Below, one piece after another: positions 23,567 through 37,877 of a stretch of DNA of 64,000 bases (the stretch's first letter is position 1; each line of letters begins with the position of its first letter). The notes below the pieces were generated by a model, which was given only the letters and a program-made list of their open reading frames with translations, ran no database searches and was not told the origin of the DNA. The translations under genes were made by a program, and so were the position numbers. The stretch comes from Bugula neritina (Eukaryota > Bryozoa > Gymnolaemata > Cheilostomatida > Bugulidae), in NCBI GenBank assembly GCA_964035545.1, contig CAXIUT010000103.1:310001-374000 (forward strand). Reading direction: 5' to 3'.

Positions 23567-24910
23567 AGTTTTGCATAAAAAAATTTATCAAGTCTATAAA
23601 CACATGCAAGTGATGAGTTTGGAGATATTATTTAAAACTACAAAAGTTTCCATGCCGCTTGTAAATCAAAAGTGGACAATTGCTGCAAACACCTCTTTTC
23701 ATAGAATCACTCATTTATTTCTCATATGTTTGCAAAGGCATCTAAAATTAGTTATTGCTCTAGCAAAATAAAACAATGTGAAATGGCGCTGCAGATGAGC
23801 TTTCTCTTTTAATATGAAAACTGATGATTGAAGAGCAATATAGTCTACTAAGAAAATGGGTTTTAGCAGTGACTCACCTCCACTGCCTGTAAACTATAAA
23901 GCTTCAAATCGTATACTGTAGGCCCATGGGCCAACTCTAGAACAATAACACAATTCACATGAGTCAGGATTGCTGGTTGTTAGAGGGGACAGGGGGGGCA
24001 GGAGAGGGGATGGGAAAATAAAACATCTAAATTCAATAGTAAAAGCGGGTGTACAATGCAAAGGTCTTCCAGCATCACTGGTATTTCCATAATAACTGCA
24101 AGGCCAAACTTTTGCTGATGGACAATCAGACAGAAAAACTCTTACAAATAACAAAACTAATATTAGCCTGTGTCTGCTTCGTATAAACACCAAGAACAAA
24201 ATTTTGGGAAAGATAACTCCCAACACACCTATCTTGCAACTGGTGCTGGTGCAATGAAATTGAAGGGTTATGTTTCATAGTCATATTTTCAACTAGTACT
24301 TCTAACTGCAAAGAATCAACATTGCAGAAAAAGGTGAAGATGTGAAGCACTGTAGATTTATGGTAAGTTATAATATGCATTTGATATTATTTATTTGTCC
24401 AGAAAATAATATTATATTATATTTTATTCTACTCAGTAGTACCAACAATGAATATTTTATCATTGTTTATGGCAGTCGTGAATCTCAACAATGAATAATA
24501 ATAATATGCATTGTCAATTTTCACAAAGTAGCAGTCTTCAGTCAGCCCTCTCTAGTTCAAGATGGGCATCACTATACACACAAGAGTTAAGAACTTTAAT
24601 GAGTCCTGTCAGCTAACCAGCTCATGAAGTCTACACAGTTTGATTGTAGGCGTTTGCATTTGACATTAGGACTAAAGTGTTGACTACATGGAGATTTCAA
24701 CTTCAATTGTTAATCAACTAATTGTTTTGGATCTACTTGTTACATCTGGCTTACTCTTTCTGGTAGGTTTATTTCATTAACTTTCTAGACTGATTTTCTT
24801 AACTTTTTGAAGAGTTTGTTGTGATGCGAAATATTACCAAATATCTCATGGCAACATGCCAATACAGTTAACACAGTAATTAAGCACTGGTGTCTTTGAA
24901 GCAGGCATCA
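23567..24910 (+). repeat. Satellite unit R7 (homogeneous block edge)
   Basis: 1344 bp, G-run 7. The AAT insertion appears at about 24719, ending the run of AAT-free units. Shares CTAAGAAAATGGG with R4. Confidence 0.95.
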
Positions 24911-26251
24911 AGTTTTGCATAAAAAAATTTATCAAGTATCTAAACACATGCAAGTGATGAGTTTGGAGATATTATTTAAAACTACAAAAGTTTCCATGCC
25001 GCTTGTAAATCAAAAGTGGACAATTGCTGCAAACACCTCTTTTCATGGAATGACTCATTTATTTCTCATATGTTTGCAAAGGCATCTAAAATTAGTTTTT
25101 GCTCTAGCAAAATATAACACTGTGAAATGGCGCTGCAGATGAGCTTTCTCTTTTAATATGAAAACTGATGATTGAAGAGCAATATAGTCTACTAACAAAA
25201 TGGGTTTTAGCAGTGACTCATCTCCACTGCCTGTAAACTATAAAGCTTCAAATCGTATACTGTAGGCCCATGGGCCAACTCTAGCACAATAACACAATTC
25301 ACATGAGTCAGGATTGCTGGTTGTTAGAGGGGACAGGGGGGGCAGGAGAGGGGATGGGAAAATAAAACATCTAAATTCAATAGTAAAAGCGGGTGTACAA
25401 TGCAAAGGTCTTCCAGCATCACTGGTATTTCCATAATAACTGCAAGGCCAAACTTTTGCTGGTGGACAATCAGACAGAAAAACTCTTGCAAATAACAAAA
25501 CTAATATTAGCCTGTGTCTGCTTCGTATAAACACAAAGAACAAAATTTTGGGAAAGATAACTCCCAACACACCTATCTTGCAACTGGTGCTGGTGCAATG
25601 AAATTGAAGGGTTATGTTTCATAGTCATATTTTCAACTAGTACTTCTAACTGCAAAGAAATAACATTGCAGAAAAAAGTGAAGATGTGAAGCACTGTATA
25701 TTTATGGTAAGTTATAATATGCATTTTATATTATTTATTTGTCCAGAAAATAATATTATATTATATTTTATTCTACTCAGTAGTACCAACAATGAATATT
25801 TTATCATTGTTTATGGCAGTCGTGAATCTCAACAATGAATAATAATACTATGCATTGTCAATTTTCACAAAGTAGCAGTCTTCAGTCAGCCCTCTCTAGT
25901 TCAAGATGGGCATCACTATACACACAAGAGTTAAGAACTTTAATGAGTCCTGTCAGCTAACCAGCTCATGAAGTCTACACAGTTTGATTGCAGGCGTTTG
26001 CATTTGACATTAGGACTAAAGTGTTGACTACATGGAGATTTCAACTTCAATTGTTAATCAACTTGTTTTGGATCTACTTGTTACATCTGGCTTACTCTTT
26101 CTGGTAGGTTTATTTCATTAACTTTCTAGACTGATTTTCTTAACTTTCTGAAGAGTTTGCTGTGATGCGAAATATTACCAAATATCTCATGGCAACGTGC
26201 CAATACAGTTAACACAGTAATTAAGCACTGGTGTCTTTGAAGCAGGCATCA
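24911..26251 (+). repeat. Satellite unit R8
   Basis: 1341 bp, G-run 7, no AAT insertion, V1. Private changes include GCTGGTGGACAATC near 25457 and AATAATACTATGC near 25842. Confidence 0.95.
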
Positions 26252-27595
26252 AGTTTTGCATAAAAAAATTTATCAAATCTATAAACACATGCAAGTGATG
26301 AGTTTGGAGATATTATTTAAAACTACAAAAGTTTCCATGCTGCTTGTAAATCAAAAGTGGACAATTGCTGCAAACACCTCTTTTCATAGAATCACTCATT
26401 TATTTCTCATATGTTTGCAAAGGCATCTAAAATTAGTTATTGCTCTAGCAAAATAAAACACTGTGAAATGGCGCTGCAGATGAGCTTTCTCTTTTAATAT
26501 GAAAACTGATGATTGAAGAGCAATATAGTCTACTAACAAAATGGGTTTTAGCAGTGACTCATCTCCACTGCCTGTAAACTATAAAGCTTCAAATCGTATA
26601 CTGTAGGCCCATGGGCCAACTCTAGAACAATAACACAATTCACATGAGTCAGGATTGCTGGTTGTTAGAGGGGACAGGGGGGGCAGGAGAGGGGATGGGA
26701 AAATAAAACATCTAAATTCAATAGTAAAAGCGGGTGTACAATGCAAAGGTCTTCCAGCATCACTGGTATTTCCATAATAACTGCAAGGCCAAACTTTTGC
26801 TGATGGACAATCAGACAGAAAAACTCTTGCAAATAACAAAACTAATATTAGCCTGTGTCTGCTTCGTATAAACACAAAGAACAAAATTTTGGGAAAGATA
26901 ACTCCCAACACACCTATCTTGCAACTGGTGCTGGTGCAATGAAATTGAAGGGTTATGTTTCATAGTCATATTTTCAACTAGTACTTCTAACTGCAAAGAA
27001 AAAACATTGCAGAAAAAGGTGAAGATGTGAAGCACTGTAGATTTATGGTAAGTTATAATATGCATTTGATATTATTTATTTGTCCAGAAAATAATATTAT
27101 ATTATATTTTATTCTACTCAGTAGTACCAACAATGAATATTTTATCATTGTTTATGGCAGTCGTGAATCTCAACAATGAATAATAATAATATGCATTGTC
27201 AATTTTCACAAAGTAGCAGTCTTCAGTCAGCCCTCTCTAGTTCAAGATGGGCATCACTATACACACAAGAGTTGAGAACTTTAATGAGTCCTGTCAGCTA
27301 ACCAGCTCATGAAGTCTACACAGTTTGATTGCAGGCGTTTGCATTTGACATTAGGACTAAAGTGTTGACTACATGGAGATTTCAACTTCAATTGTTAATC
27401 AACTAATTGTTTTGGATCTACTTGTTACATCTGGCTTACTCTTTCTGGTAGGTTTATTTCATTAACTTTCTAGACTGATTTTCTTAACTTTCTGAAGAGT
27501 TTGTTGTGATGCGAAATATTACCAAATATCTCATGGCAACATGCCAATACAGTTAACACAGTAATTAAGCACTGGTGTCTTTGAAGCAGGCATCA
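26252..27595 (+). repeat. Satellite unit R9
   Basis: 1344 bp, G-run 7, AAT present, V1. The first part resembles the R2-R7 block (GAATCACTC, AAAATAAAAC); the remainder is of the later right-arm type. Confidence 0.95.
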
Positions 27596-28938
27596 AGTTT
27601 TGCATAAAAAAATTTATCAAGTATCTAAACACATGCAAGTGATGAGTTTGGAGATATTATTTAAAACTACAAAAGTTTCCATGCCGCTTGTAAATCAAAA
27701 GTGGACAATTGCTGCAAACACCTCTTTTCATGGAATGACTCATTCATTTCTCATATGTTTGCAAAGGCATCTAAAATTAGTTTTTGCTCTAGCAAAATAT
27801 AACACTGTGAAATGGCGCTGCAGATGAGCTTTCTCTTTTAATATGAAAACTGATGATTGAAGAGCAATATAGTCTACTAACAAAATGGGTTTTAGCAGTG
27901 ACTCATCTCCACTGCCTGTAAACTATAAAGCTTCAAATCGTATACTGTAGGCCCATGGGCCAACTCTAGAACAATAACACAATTCACATGAGTCAGGATT
28001 GCTGGTTGTTAGAGGGGACAGGGGGGCAGGAGAGGGGATGGGAAAATAAAACATCTAAATTCAATAGTAAAGGCGGGTGTACAATGCAAAGGTCTTCCAG
28101 CATCACTGGTATTTCCATAATAACTGCAAGGCCAAACTTTTGCTGATGGACAATCAGACAGAAAAACTCTTGCAAATAACAAAACTAATATTAGCCTGTG
28201 TCTGCTTCGTATAAACACAAAGAACAAAATTTTTGGAAAGATAACTCCCAACACACCTATCTTGCAACTGGTGCTGGTGCAATGAAATTGAAGGGTTATG
28301 TTTCATAGTCATATTTTCAACTAGTACTTCTAACTGCAAAGAAATAACATTGCAGAAAAAAGTGAAGATGTGAAGCACTGTAGATTTATGGTAAGTTATA
28401 ATATGCATTTGATATTATTTATTTGTCCAGAAAATAATATTATATTATATTTTATTCTACTCAGTAGTACCAACAATGAATATTTTATCATTGTTTATGG
28501 CAGTCGTGAATCTCAACAATGAATAATAATAATATGCATTGTCAATTTTCACAAAGTAGCAGTCTTCAGTCAGCCCTCTCTAGTTCAAGATGGGCATCAC
28601 TATACACACAAGAGTTAAGAACTTTAATGAGTCCTGTCAGCTAACCAGCTCATGAAGTCTACACAGTTTGATTGCAGGCGTTTGCATTTGACATTAGGAC
28701 TAAAGTGTTGACTACATGGAGATTTCAACTTCAATTGTTAATCAACTAATTGTTTTGGATCTACTTGTTACATCTGGCTTACTCTTTCTGGTAGGTTTAT
28801 TTCATTAACTTTCTAGACTGATTTTCTTAACTTTTTGAAGAGTTTGTTGTGATGCGAAATATTACCAAATATCTCATGGCAACGTGCCAATACAGTTAAC
28901 ACAGTAATTAAGCACTGGTGTCTTTGAAGCAGGCATCA
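27596..28938 (+). repeat. Satellite unit R10
   Basis: 1343 bp, G-run 6, AAT present, V1. Carries GTAAAGGCGGG and ATTTTTGGAAAG, shared with R11. Confidence 0.95.
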
Positions 28939-30281
28939 AGTTTTGCATAAAAAAATTTATCAAGTATCTAAACACATGCAAGTGATGAGTTTGGTGATAT
29001 TATTTAAAACTACAAAAGTTTCCATGCCGCTTGTAAATCAAAAGTGGACAATTGCTGCAAACACCTCTTTTCATGGAATGACTCATTTATTTCTCATATG
29101 TTTGCAAAGGCATCTAAAATTAGTTTTTGCTCTAGCAAAATATAACACTGTGAAATGGCGCTGCAGATGAGCTTTCTCTTTTAATATGAAAACTGATGAT
29201 TGAAGAGCAATATAGTCTACTAACAAAATGGGTTTTAGCAGTGACTCATCTCCACTGCCTGTAAACTATAAAGCTTCAAATCGTATACTGTAGGCCCATG
29301 GGCCAACTCTAGAACAATAACACAATTCACATGAGTCAGGATTGCTGGTTGTTAGAGGGGACAGGGGGGCAGGAGAGGGGATGGGAAAATAAAACATCTA
29401 AATTCAATAGTAAAGGCGGGTGTACAATGCAAAGGTCTTCCAGCATCACTGGTATTTCCATAATAACTGCAAGGCCAAACTTTTGCTGATGGACAATCAG
29501 ACAGAAAAACTCTTGCAAATAACAAAACTAATATTAGCCTGTGTCTGCTTCGTATAAACACAAAGAACAAAATTTTTGGAAAGATAACTCCCAACACACC
29601 TATCTTGCAACTGGTGCTGGTGCAATGAAATTGAAGGGTTATGTTTCATAGTCATATTTTCAACTAGTACTTCTAACTGCAAAGAAATAGCATTGCAGAA
29701 AAAAGTGAAGATGTGAAGCACTGTAGATTTATGGTAAGTTATAATATGCATTTGATATTATTTATTTGTCCAGAAAATAATATTATATTATATTTTATTC
29801 TACTCAGTAGTACCAACAATGAATATTTTATCATTGTTTATGGCAGTCGTGAATCTCAACAATGAATAATAATAATATGCATTGTCAATTTTCACAAAGT
29901 AGCAGTCTTCAGTCAGCCCTCTCTAGTTCAAGATGGGCATCACTATACACACAAGAGTTAAGAACTTTAATGAGTCCTGTCAGCTAACCAGCTCATGAAG
30001 TCTACACAGTTTGATTGCAGGCGTTTGCATTTGACATTAGGACTAAAGTGTTGACTACATGGAGATTTCAACTTCAATTGTTAATCAACTAATTGTTTTG
30101 GATCTACTTGTTACATCTGGCTTACTCTTTCTGGTAGGTTTATTTCATTAACTTTCTAGACTGATTTTCTTAACTTTTTGAAGAGTTTGTTGTGATGCGA
30201 AATATTACCAAATATCTCATGGCAACGTGCCAATACAGTTAACACAGTAATTAAGCACTGGTGTCTTTGAAGCAGGCATCA
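28939..30281 (+). repeat. Satellite unit R11
   Basis: 1343 bp, G-run 6, AAT present, V1. GTTTGGTGATATT near 28989 is shared only with R12, indicating a one-unit duplication. Confidence 0.95.
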
Positions 30282-30706
30282 AGTTTTGCATAAAAAAATT
30301 TATCAAGTATCTAAACACATGCAAGTGATGAGTTTGGTGATATTATTTAAAACTACAAAAGTTTCCATGCCGCTTGTAAATCAAAAGTGGACAATTGCTG
30401 CAAACACCTCTTTTCATGGAATGACTCATTTATTTCTCATATGTTTGCAAAGGCATCTAAAATTAGTTTTTGCTCTAGCAAAATATAACACTGTGAAATG
30501 GCGCTGCAGATGAGCTTTCTCTTTTAATATGAAAACTGATGATTGAAGAGCAATATAGTCTACTAACAAAATGGGTTTTAGCAGTGACTCATCTCCACTG
30601 CCTGTAAACTATAAAGCTTCAAATCGTATACTGTAGGCCCATGGGCCAACTCTAGCACAATAACACAATTCACATGAGTCAGGATTGCTGGTTGTTAGAG
30701 GGGACA

Positions 30707-30726
30707 GGGGGGGGGGGGGGGGGGGG
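30707..30726 (+). repeat. G20 run, R12 (longest)
   Basis: Twenty consecutive G after GGGGACA. Length calls of such runs can be affected by sequencing error. Confidence 0.9.
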
Positions 30727-30990
30727 CAGGAGAGGGGATGGGAAAATAAAACATCTAAATTCAATAGTAAAAGCGGGTGTACAATGCAAAGGTCTTCCAG
30801 CATCACTGGTATTTCCATAATAACTGCAAGGCCAAACTTTTGCTGATGGACAATCAGACAGAAAAACTCTTACAAATAACAAAACTAATATTAGCCTGTG
30901 TCTGCTTCGTATAAACACAAAGAACAAAATTTTGGGAAAGATAACTCCCAACACACCTATCTTGCAACCGGTGCTGGTGCAATGAAATTG

Positions 30991-31163
30991 AAGGGCTATG
31001 TTCATAGTCCTATATTCAGCTAGTACTTCTAACTAGAAAGAAATAACATTGCCGGAAAAGTTGAAGAGGTGAAGCACTGTAGAGTTATGGCAAGTTAGAT
31101 TCTCTATATGATATTATTTATCTGTCAAGAAAATATTATATTATATTTTATTCTACTCACTAG
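30991..31163 (+). repeat. V2 version of the variable block, R12
   Basis: Diverged block from AAGGGCTATG to ACTCACTAGTACC, with an extra 1-bp deletion in TATGTTCATAG. Preceded by GCAACCGGTG, which also accompanies V2 in R17, R26, R31 and R35. Confidence 0.9.
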
Positions 31164-31631
31164 TACCAACAATGAATATTTTATCATTGTTTATGGCAGT
31201 CGTGAATCTCAACAATGAATAATAATAATACGCATTGTCAATTTTCACAAAGTAGCAGTCTTCAGTCAGCCCTCTCTAGTTCAAGATGGGCATCACTATA
31301 CACACAAGAGTTAAGAACTTTAATGAGTCCTGTCAGCTAACCAGCTCATGAAGTCTACACAGTTTGGTTGCAGACGTTTGCATTTGACATTAGGACTAAA
31401 GTGTTGACTACATGGAGATTTCAACTTCAATTGTTAATCAACTTGTTTTGGATCTACTTGTTACATCTGGCTTACTCTCTCTGGTAGGTTTATTTCATTA
31501 ACTTTCTATACTGATTTTCTTAACTTTCTGAAGAGTTTGTTGTGATGCGAAATATTACCAAATATCTCATGGCAACATGCCAATACAGTTAACACAGTAA
31601 TTAAGCACTGGTGTCTTTGAAGCAGGCATCA

Positions 31632-32974
31632 AGTTTTGCATAAAAAAGTTTATCAAGTATCTAAACACATGCAAGTGATGAGTTTGGAGATATTATTTAA
31701 AACTACAAAAGTTTCCATGCCGCTTGTAAATCAAAAGTGGACAATTGCTGCAAAAACCTCTTTTCATGGAAAGACTCATTTACTTCTCATATGTTTGCAA
31801 AGGCATCTAAAATTAGTTTTTGCTCTAGCAAAATATAACACTGTGAAATGGCGCTGCAGATGAGCTTTCTCTTTTAATATGAAAACTGATGATTGAAGAG
31901 CAATATAGTCTACTAACAAAATGGGTTTTAGCAGTGACTCATCTCCACTGCCTGTAGACTATAAAGCTTCAAATCGTATACTGTAGGCCCATGGGCCAAC
32001 TCTAGAACAATAACACAATTCACATGAGTCAGGATACCTGGTTGTTAGAGGGGACAGGGGGGCAGGAGAGGGGATGGGAAAATAAAACATCTAAATTCAA
32101 TAGTAAAGGCGGGTGTACAATGCAAAGGTCTTCCAGCATCACTGGTATTTCCATAATAACTGCAAGGCCAAACTTTTGCTGATGGACAATCAGACAGAAA
32201 AACTCTTGCAAATAACAAAACTAATATTAGCCTGTGTCTGCTTCGTATAAACACAAAGAACAAAATTTTTGGAAAGATAACTCCCAACACACCTATCTTG
32301 CAACTGGTGCTGGTGCAATGAAATTGAAGGGTTATGTTTCATAGTCATATTTTCAACTAGTACTTCTAACTGCAAAGAAATAACATTGCAGAAAAAAGTG
32401 AAGATGTGAAGCACTGTAGATTTATGGTAAGTTATAATATGCATTTGATATTATTTATTTGTCCAGAAAATAATATTATATTATATTTTATTCTACTCAG
32501 TAGTACCAACAATGAATATTTTATCATTGTTTATGGCAGTCGTGAATCTCAACAATGAATAATAATAATATGCATTGTCAATTTTCACAAAGTAGCAGTC
32601 TTCAGTCAGCCCTCTCTAGTTCAAGATGGGCATCACTATACACACAAGAGTTAAGAACTTTAATGAGTCCTTTCAGCTAACCAGCTCATGAAGTCTACAC
32701 AGTTTGATTGCAGGCGTTTGCATTTGACATTAGGACTAAAGTGTTGACTACATGGAGATTTCAACTTCAATTGTTAATCAACTAATTGTTTTGGATCTAC
32801 TTGTTACATCTGGCTTACTCTTTCTGGTAGGTTTATTTCATTAACTTTCTAGACTGATTTTCTTAACTTTCTGAAGAGTTTGTTGTGATGCGAAATATTA
32901 CCAAATATCTCATGGCAACGTGCCAATACAGTTAACACAGTAATTAAGCACTGGTGTCTTTGAAGCAGGCATCA
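31632..32974 (+). repeat. Satellite unit R13
   Basis: 1343 bp, G-run 6, AAT present, V1. CTGTAGACTA, GGATACCTGG and TGGAAAGACTC are shared with R15, 2683 bp downstream. Confidence 0.95.
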
Positions 32975-34314
32975 AGTTTTGCATAAAAAAATTTATCAAG
33001 TATCTAAACACATGCAAGTGATGAGTTTGGAGATATTATTTAAAACTACAAAAGTTTCCATGCCGCTTGTAAATCAAAAGTGGACAATTGCTGCAAACAC
33101 CTCTTTTCATGGAATGACTCATTTATTTCTCATATGTTTGCAAAGGCATCTAAAATTAGTTTTTGCTCTAGCAAAATATAACACTGTGAAATGGCGCTGC
33201 AGATGAGCTTTCTCTTTTAATATGAAAACTGATGATTGAAGAGCAATATAGTCTACTAACAAAATGGGTTTTAGCAGTGACTCATCTCCACTGCCTGTAG
33301 ACTATAAAGCTTCAAATCGTATACTGTAGGCCCATGGGCCAACTCTAGAACAATAACACAATTCACATGAGTCAGGATACCTGGTTGTTAGAGGGGACAG
33401 GGGGGCAGGAGAGGGGATGGGAAAATAAAACATCTAAATTCAATAGTAAAGGCGGGTGTACAATGCAAAGGTCTTCCAGCATCACTGGTATTTCCATAAT
33501 AACTGCAAGGCCAAACTTTTGCTGATGGACAATCAGACAGAAAAACTCTTGCAAATAACAAAACTAATATTAGCCTGTGTCTGCTTCGTATAAACACAAA
33601 GAACAAAATTTTTGGAAAGATAACTCCCAACACACCTATCTTGCAACTGGTGCTGGTGCAATGAAATTGAAGGGTTATGTTTCATAGTCATATTTTCAAC
33701 TAGTACTTCTAACTGCAAAGAAATAACATTGCAGAAAAAAGTGAAGATGTGAAGCACTGTAGATTTATGGTAAGTTATAATATGCATTTGATATTATTTA
33801 TTTGTCCAGAAAATAATATTATATTATATTTTATTCTACTCAGTAGTACCAACAATGAATATTTTATCATTGTTTATGGCAGTCATGAATCTCAACAATG
33901 AATAATAATAATACGCATTGTCAATTTTCACAAAGTAGCAGTCTTCAGTCAGCCCTCTCTAGTTCAAGATGGGCATCACTATACACACAAGAGTTAAGAA
34001 CTTTAATGAGTCCTGTCAGCTAACCAGCTCATGAAGTCTACACAGTTTGGTTGCAGACGTTTGCATTTGACATTAGGACTAAAGTGTTGACTACATGGAG
34101 ATTTCAACTTCAATTGTTAATCAACTTGTTTTGGATCTACTTGTTACATCTGGCTTACTCTCTCTGGTAGGTTTATTTCATTAACTTTCTATACTGATTT
34201 TCTTAACTTTCTGAAGAGTTTGTTGTGATGCGAAATATTACCAAATATCTCATGGCAACATGCCAATACAGTTAACACAGTAATTAAGCACTGGTGTCTT
34301 TGAAGCAGGCATCA
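32975..34314 (+). repeat. Satellite unit R14
   Basis: 1340 bp, G-run 6, no AAT, V1. It also has CTGTAGACTA and GGATACCTGG. The last third is left-arm-like (TTTGGTTGCAGACG, CTATACTGATT). Confidence 0.95.
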
Positions 34315-35656
34315 AGTTTTGCATAAAAAAGTTTATCAAGTATCTAAACACATGCAAGTGATGAGTTTGGAGATATTATTTAAAACTACAAAAGTTTCCA
34401 TGCCGCTTGTAAATCAAAAGTGGACAATTGCTGCAAAAACCTCTTTTCATGGAAAGACTCATTTACTTCTCATATGTTTGCAAAGGCATCTAAAATTAGT
34501 TTTTGCTCTAGCAAAATATAACACTGTGAAATGGCGCTGCAGATGAGCTTTCTCTTTTAATATGAAAACTGATGATTGAAGAGCAATATAGTCTACTAAC
34601 AAAATGGGTTTTAGCAGTGACTCATCTCCACTGCCTGTAGACTATAAAGCTTCAAATCGTATACTGTAGGCCCATGGGCCAACTCTAGAACAATAACACA
34701 ATTCACATGAGTCAGGATACCTGGTTGTTAGAGGGGACAGGGGGGCAGGAGAGGGGATGGGAAAATAAAACATCTAAATTCAATAGTAAAGGCGGGTGTA
34801 CAATGCAAAGGTCTTCCAGCATCACTGGTATTTCCATAATAACTGCAAGGCCAAACTTTTGCTGATGGACAATCAGACAGAAAAACTCTTGCAAATAACA
34901 AAACTAATATTAGCCTGTGTCTGCTTCGTATAAACACAAAGAACAAAATTTTTGGAAAGATAACTCCCAACACACCTATCTTGCAACTGGTGCTGGTGCA
35001 ATGAAATTGAAGGGTTATGTTTCATAGTCATATTTTCAACTAGTACTTCTAACTGCAAAGAAATAACATTGCAGAAAAAAGTGAAGATGTGAAGCACTGT
35101 AGATTTATGGTAAGTTATAATATGCATTTGATATTATTTATTTGTCCAGAAAATAATATTATATTATATTTTATTCTACTCAGTAGTACCAACAATGAAT
35201 ATTTTATCATTGTTTATGGCAGTCGTGAATCTCAACAATGAATAATAATAATATGCATTGTCAATTTTCACAAAGTAGCAGTCTTCAGTCAGCCCTCTCT
35301 AGTTCAAGATGGGCATCACTATACACACAAGAGTTAAGAACTTTAATGAGTCCTTTCAGCTAACCAGCTCATGAAGTCTACACAGTTTATTGCAGGCGTT
35401 TGCATTTGACATTAGGACTAAAGTGTTGACTACATGGAGATTTCAACTTCAATTGTTAATCAACTAATTGTTTTGGATCTACTTGTTACATCTGGCTTAC
35501 TCTTTCTGGTAGGTTTATTTCATTAACTTTCTAGACTGATTTTCTTAACTTTCTGAAGAGTTTGTTGTGATGCGAAATATTACCAAATATCTCATGGCAA
35601 CGTGCCAATACAGTTAACACAGTAATTAAGCACTGGTGTCTTTGAAGCAGGCATCA
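34315..35656 (+). repeat. Satellite unit R15
   Basis: 1342 bp, G-run 6, AAT present, V1. Copy of R13 with an added 1-bp deletion (CAGTTTATTGCAGG near 35387). Confidence 0.95.
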
Positions 35657-37000
35657 AGTTTTGCATAAAAAAATTTATCAAGTATCTAAACACATGCAAG
35701 TGATGAGTTTGGAGATATTATTTAAAACTACAAAAGTTTCCATGCCGCTTGTAAATCAAAAGTGGACAATTGCTGCAAACACCTCTTTTCATGGAATGAC
35801 TCATTTATTTCTCATATGTTTGCAAAGGCATCTAAAATTAGTTTTTGCTCTAGCAAAATATAACACTGTGAAATGGCGCTGCAGATGAGCTTTCTCTTTT
35901 AATATGAAAACTGATGATTGAAGAGCAATATAGTCTACTAACAAAATGGGTTTTAGCAGTGACTCATCTCCACTGCCTGTAAACTATAAAGCTTCAAATC
36001 GTATACTGTAGGCCCATGGGCCAACTCTAGCACAATAACACAATTCACATGAGTCAGGATTGCTGGTTGTTAGAGGGGACAGGGGGGGCAGGAGAGGGGA
36101 TGGGAAAATAAAACATCTAAATTCAATAGTAAAAGCGGGTGTACAATGCAAAGGTCTTCCAGCATCACTGGTATTTCCATAATAACTGCAAGGCCAAACT
36201 TTTGCTGATGGACAATCAGACAGAAAAACTCTTGCAAATAACAAAACTAATATTAGCCTGTGTCTGCTTCTTATAAACACAAAGAACAAAATTTTGGGAA
36301 AGATAACTCCCAACACACCTATCTTGCAACTGGTGCTGGTGCAATGAAATTGAAGGGTTATGTTTCATAGTCATATTTTCAACTAGTACTTCTAACTGCA
36401 AAGAAATAACATTGCAGAAAAAAGTGAAGATGTGAAGCACTGTAGATTTATGGTAAGTTATAATATGCATTTGATATTATTTATTTGTCCAGAAAATAAT
36501 ATTATATTATATTTTATTCTACTCAGTAGTACCAACAATGAATATTTTATCATTGTTTATGGCAGTCGTGAATCTCAACAATGAATAATAATAATATGCA
36601 TTGTCAATTTTCACAAAGTAGCAGTCTTCAGTCAGCCCTCTCTAGTTCAAGATGGGCATCACTATACACACAAGAGTTAAGAACTTTAATGAGTCCTGTC
36701 AGCTAACCAGCTCATGAAGTCTACACAGTTTGATTGCAGGCGTTTGCATTTGACATTAGGACTAAAGTGTTGACTACATGGAGATTTCAACTTCAATTGT
36801 TAATCAACTAATTGTTTTGGATCTACTTGTTACATCTGGCTTACTCTTTCTGGTAGGTTTATTTCATTAACTTTCTAGACTGATTTTCTTAACTTTCTGA
36901 AGAGTTTGTTGTGATGCGAAATATTACCAAATATCTCATGGCAACGTGCCAATACAGTTAACACAGTAATTAAGCACTGGTGTCTTTGAAGCAGGCATCA
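35657..37000 (+). repeat. Satellite unit R16
   Basis: 1344 bp, G-run 7, AAT present, V1. CTGCTTCTTATAAAC near 36265 replaces the usual TTCGTATAAAC, as in R19, R30, R33, R34 and R36. Confidence 0.95.
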
Positions 37001-37425
37001 AGTTTTGCATAAAAAAATTTATCAAGTATCTAAACACATGCAAGTGATGAGTTTGGAGATATTATTTAAAACTACAAAAGTTTCCATGCCGCTTGTAAAT
37101 CAAAAGTGGACAATTGCTGCAAACACCTCTTTTCATGGAATGACTCATTTATTTCTCATATGTTTGCAAAGGCATCTAAAATTAGTTTTTGCTCTAGCAA
37201 AATATAACACTGTGAAATGGCGCTGCAGATGAGCTTTCTCTTTTAATATGAAAACTGATGATTGAAGAGCAATATAGTCTACTAACAAAATGGGTTTTAG
37301 CAGTGACTCATCTCCACTGCCTGTAAACTATAAAGCTTCAAATCGTATACTGTAGGCTCATGGGCCAACTCTAGAACAATAACACAATTCACATGAGTCA
37401 GGATTGCTGGTTGTTAGAGGGCACA

Positions 37426-37440
37426 GGGGGGGGGGGGGGG
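37426..37440 (+). repeat. G15 run, R17
   Basis: Preceded by GCACA rather than GGACA. Confidence 0.93.
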
Positions 37441-37704
37441 CAGGAGAGGGGATGGGAAAATAAAACATCTAAATTCAATAGTAAAGGCGGGTGTACAATG
37501 CAAAGGTCTTCCAGCATCACTGGTATTTCCATAATAACTGCAAGGCCAAACTTTTGCTGATGGACAATCAGACAGAAAAACTCTTGCAAATAACAAAACT
37601 AATATTAGCCTGTGTCTGCTTCGTATAAACACAAAGAACAAAATTTTGGGAAAGATAACTCCCAACACACCTATCTTGCAACCGGTGCTGGTGCAATGAA
37701 ATTG

Positions 37705-37877
37705 AAGGGCTATGTTCATAGTCCTATATTCAGCTAGTACTTCTAACTAGAAAGAAATAACATTGCCGGAGAAGTTGAAGAGGTGAAGCACTGTAGAGTT
37801 ATGGCAAGTTAGATTCTCTATATGATATTATTTATCTGTCAAGAAAATATTATATTATATTTTATTCTACTCACTAG
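37705..37877 (+). repeat. V2 version of the variable block, R17
   Basis: Same as R12, including the 1-bp deletion; it has CCGGAGAAG where the others have CCGGAAAAG. Confidence 0.9.

Larger units (their letters stand above)
16854..24910 (+). repeat. Homogenised six-unit block (R2-R7) with a probable three-unit period
   Basis: Six consecutive units differ at only a few sites. R2/R5 and R4/R7 share matching variants three units apart, consistent with a trimer duplication. R3 and R6 do not match fully, so the trimer reading is less certain than the homogeneity. Confidence 0.7.
30282..31631 (+). repeat. Satellite unit R12 (V2 type, longest G-run)
   Basis: 1350 bp: a G-run of 20 (30707-30726), the V2 block with a further 1-bp deletion (TATGTTCATAG), no AAT. 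The second half carries left-arm-type variants. Confidence 0.95.
31632..37000 (+). repeat. Two-unit duplication, period about 2683 bp
   Basis: R13 and the start of R14 recur as R15 and the start of R16. Shared private variants are CATAAAAAAGTTTATC, TGGAAAGACTC, CTGTAGACTA, GGATACCTGG and CCTTTCAGC. Confidence 0.85.
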
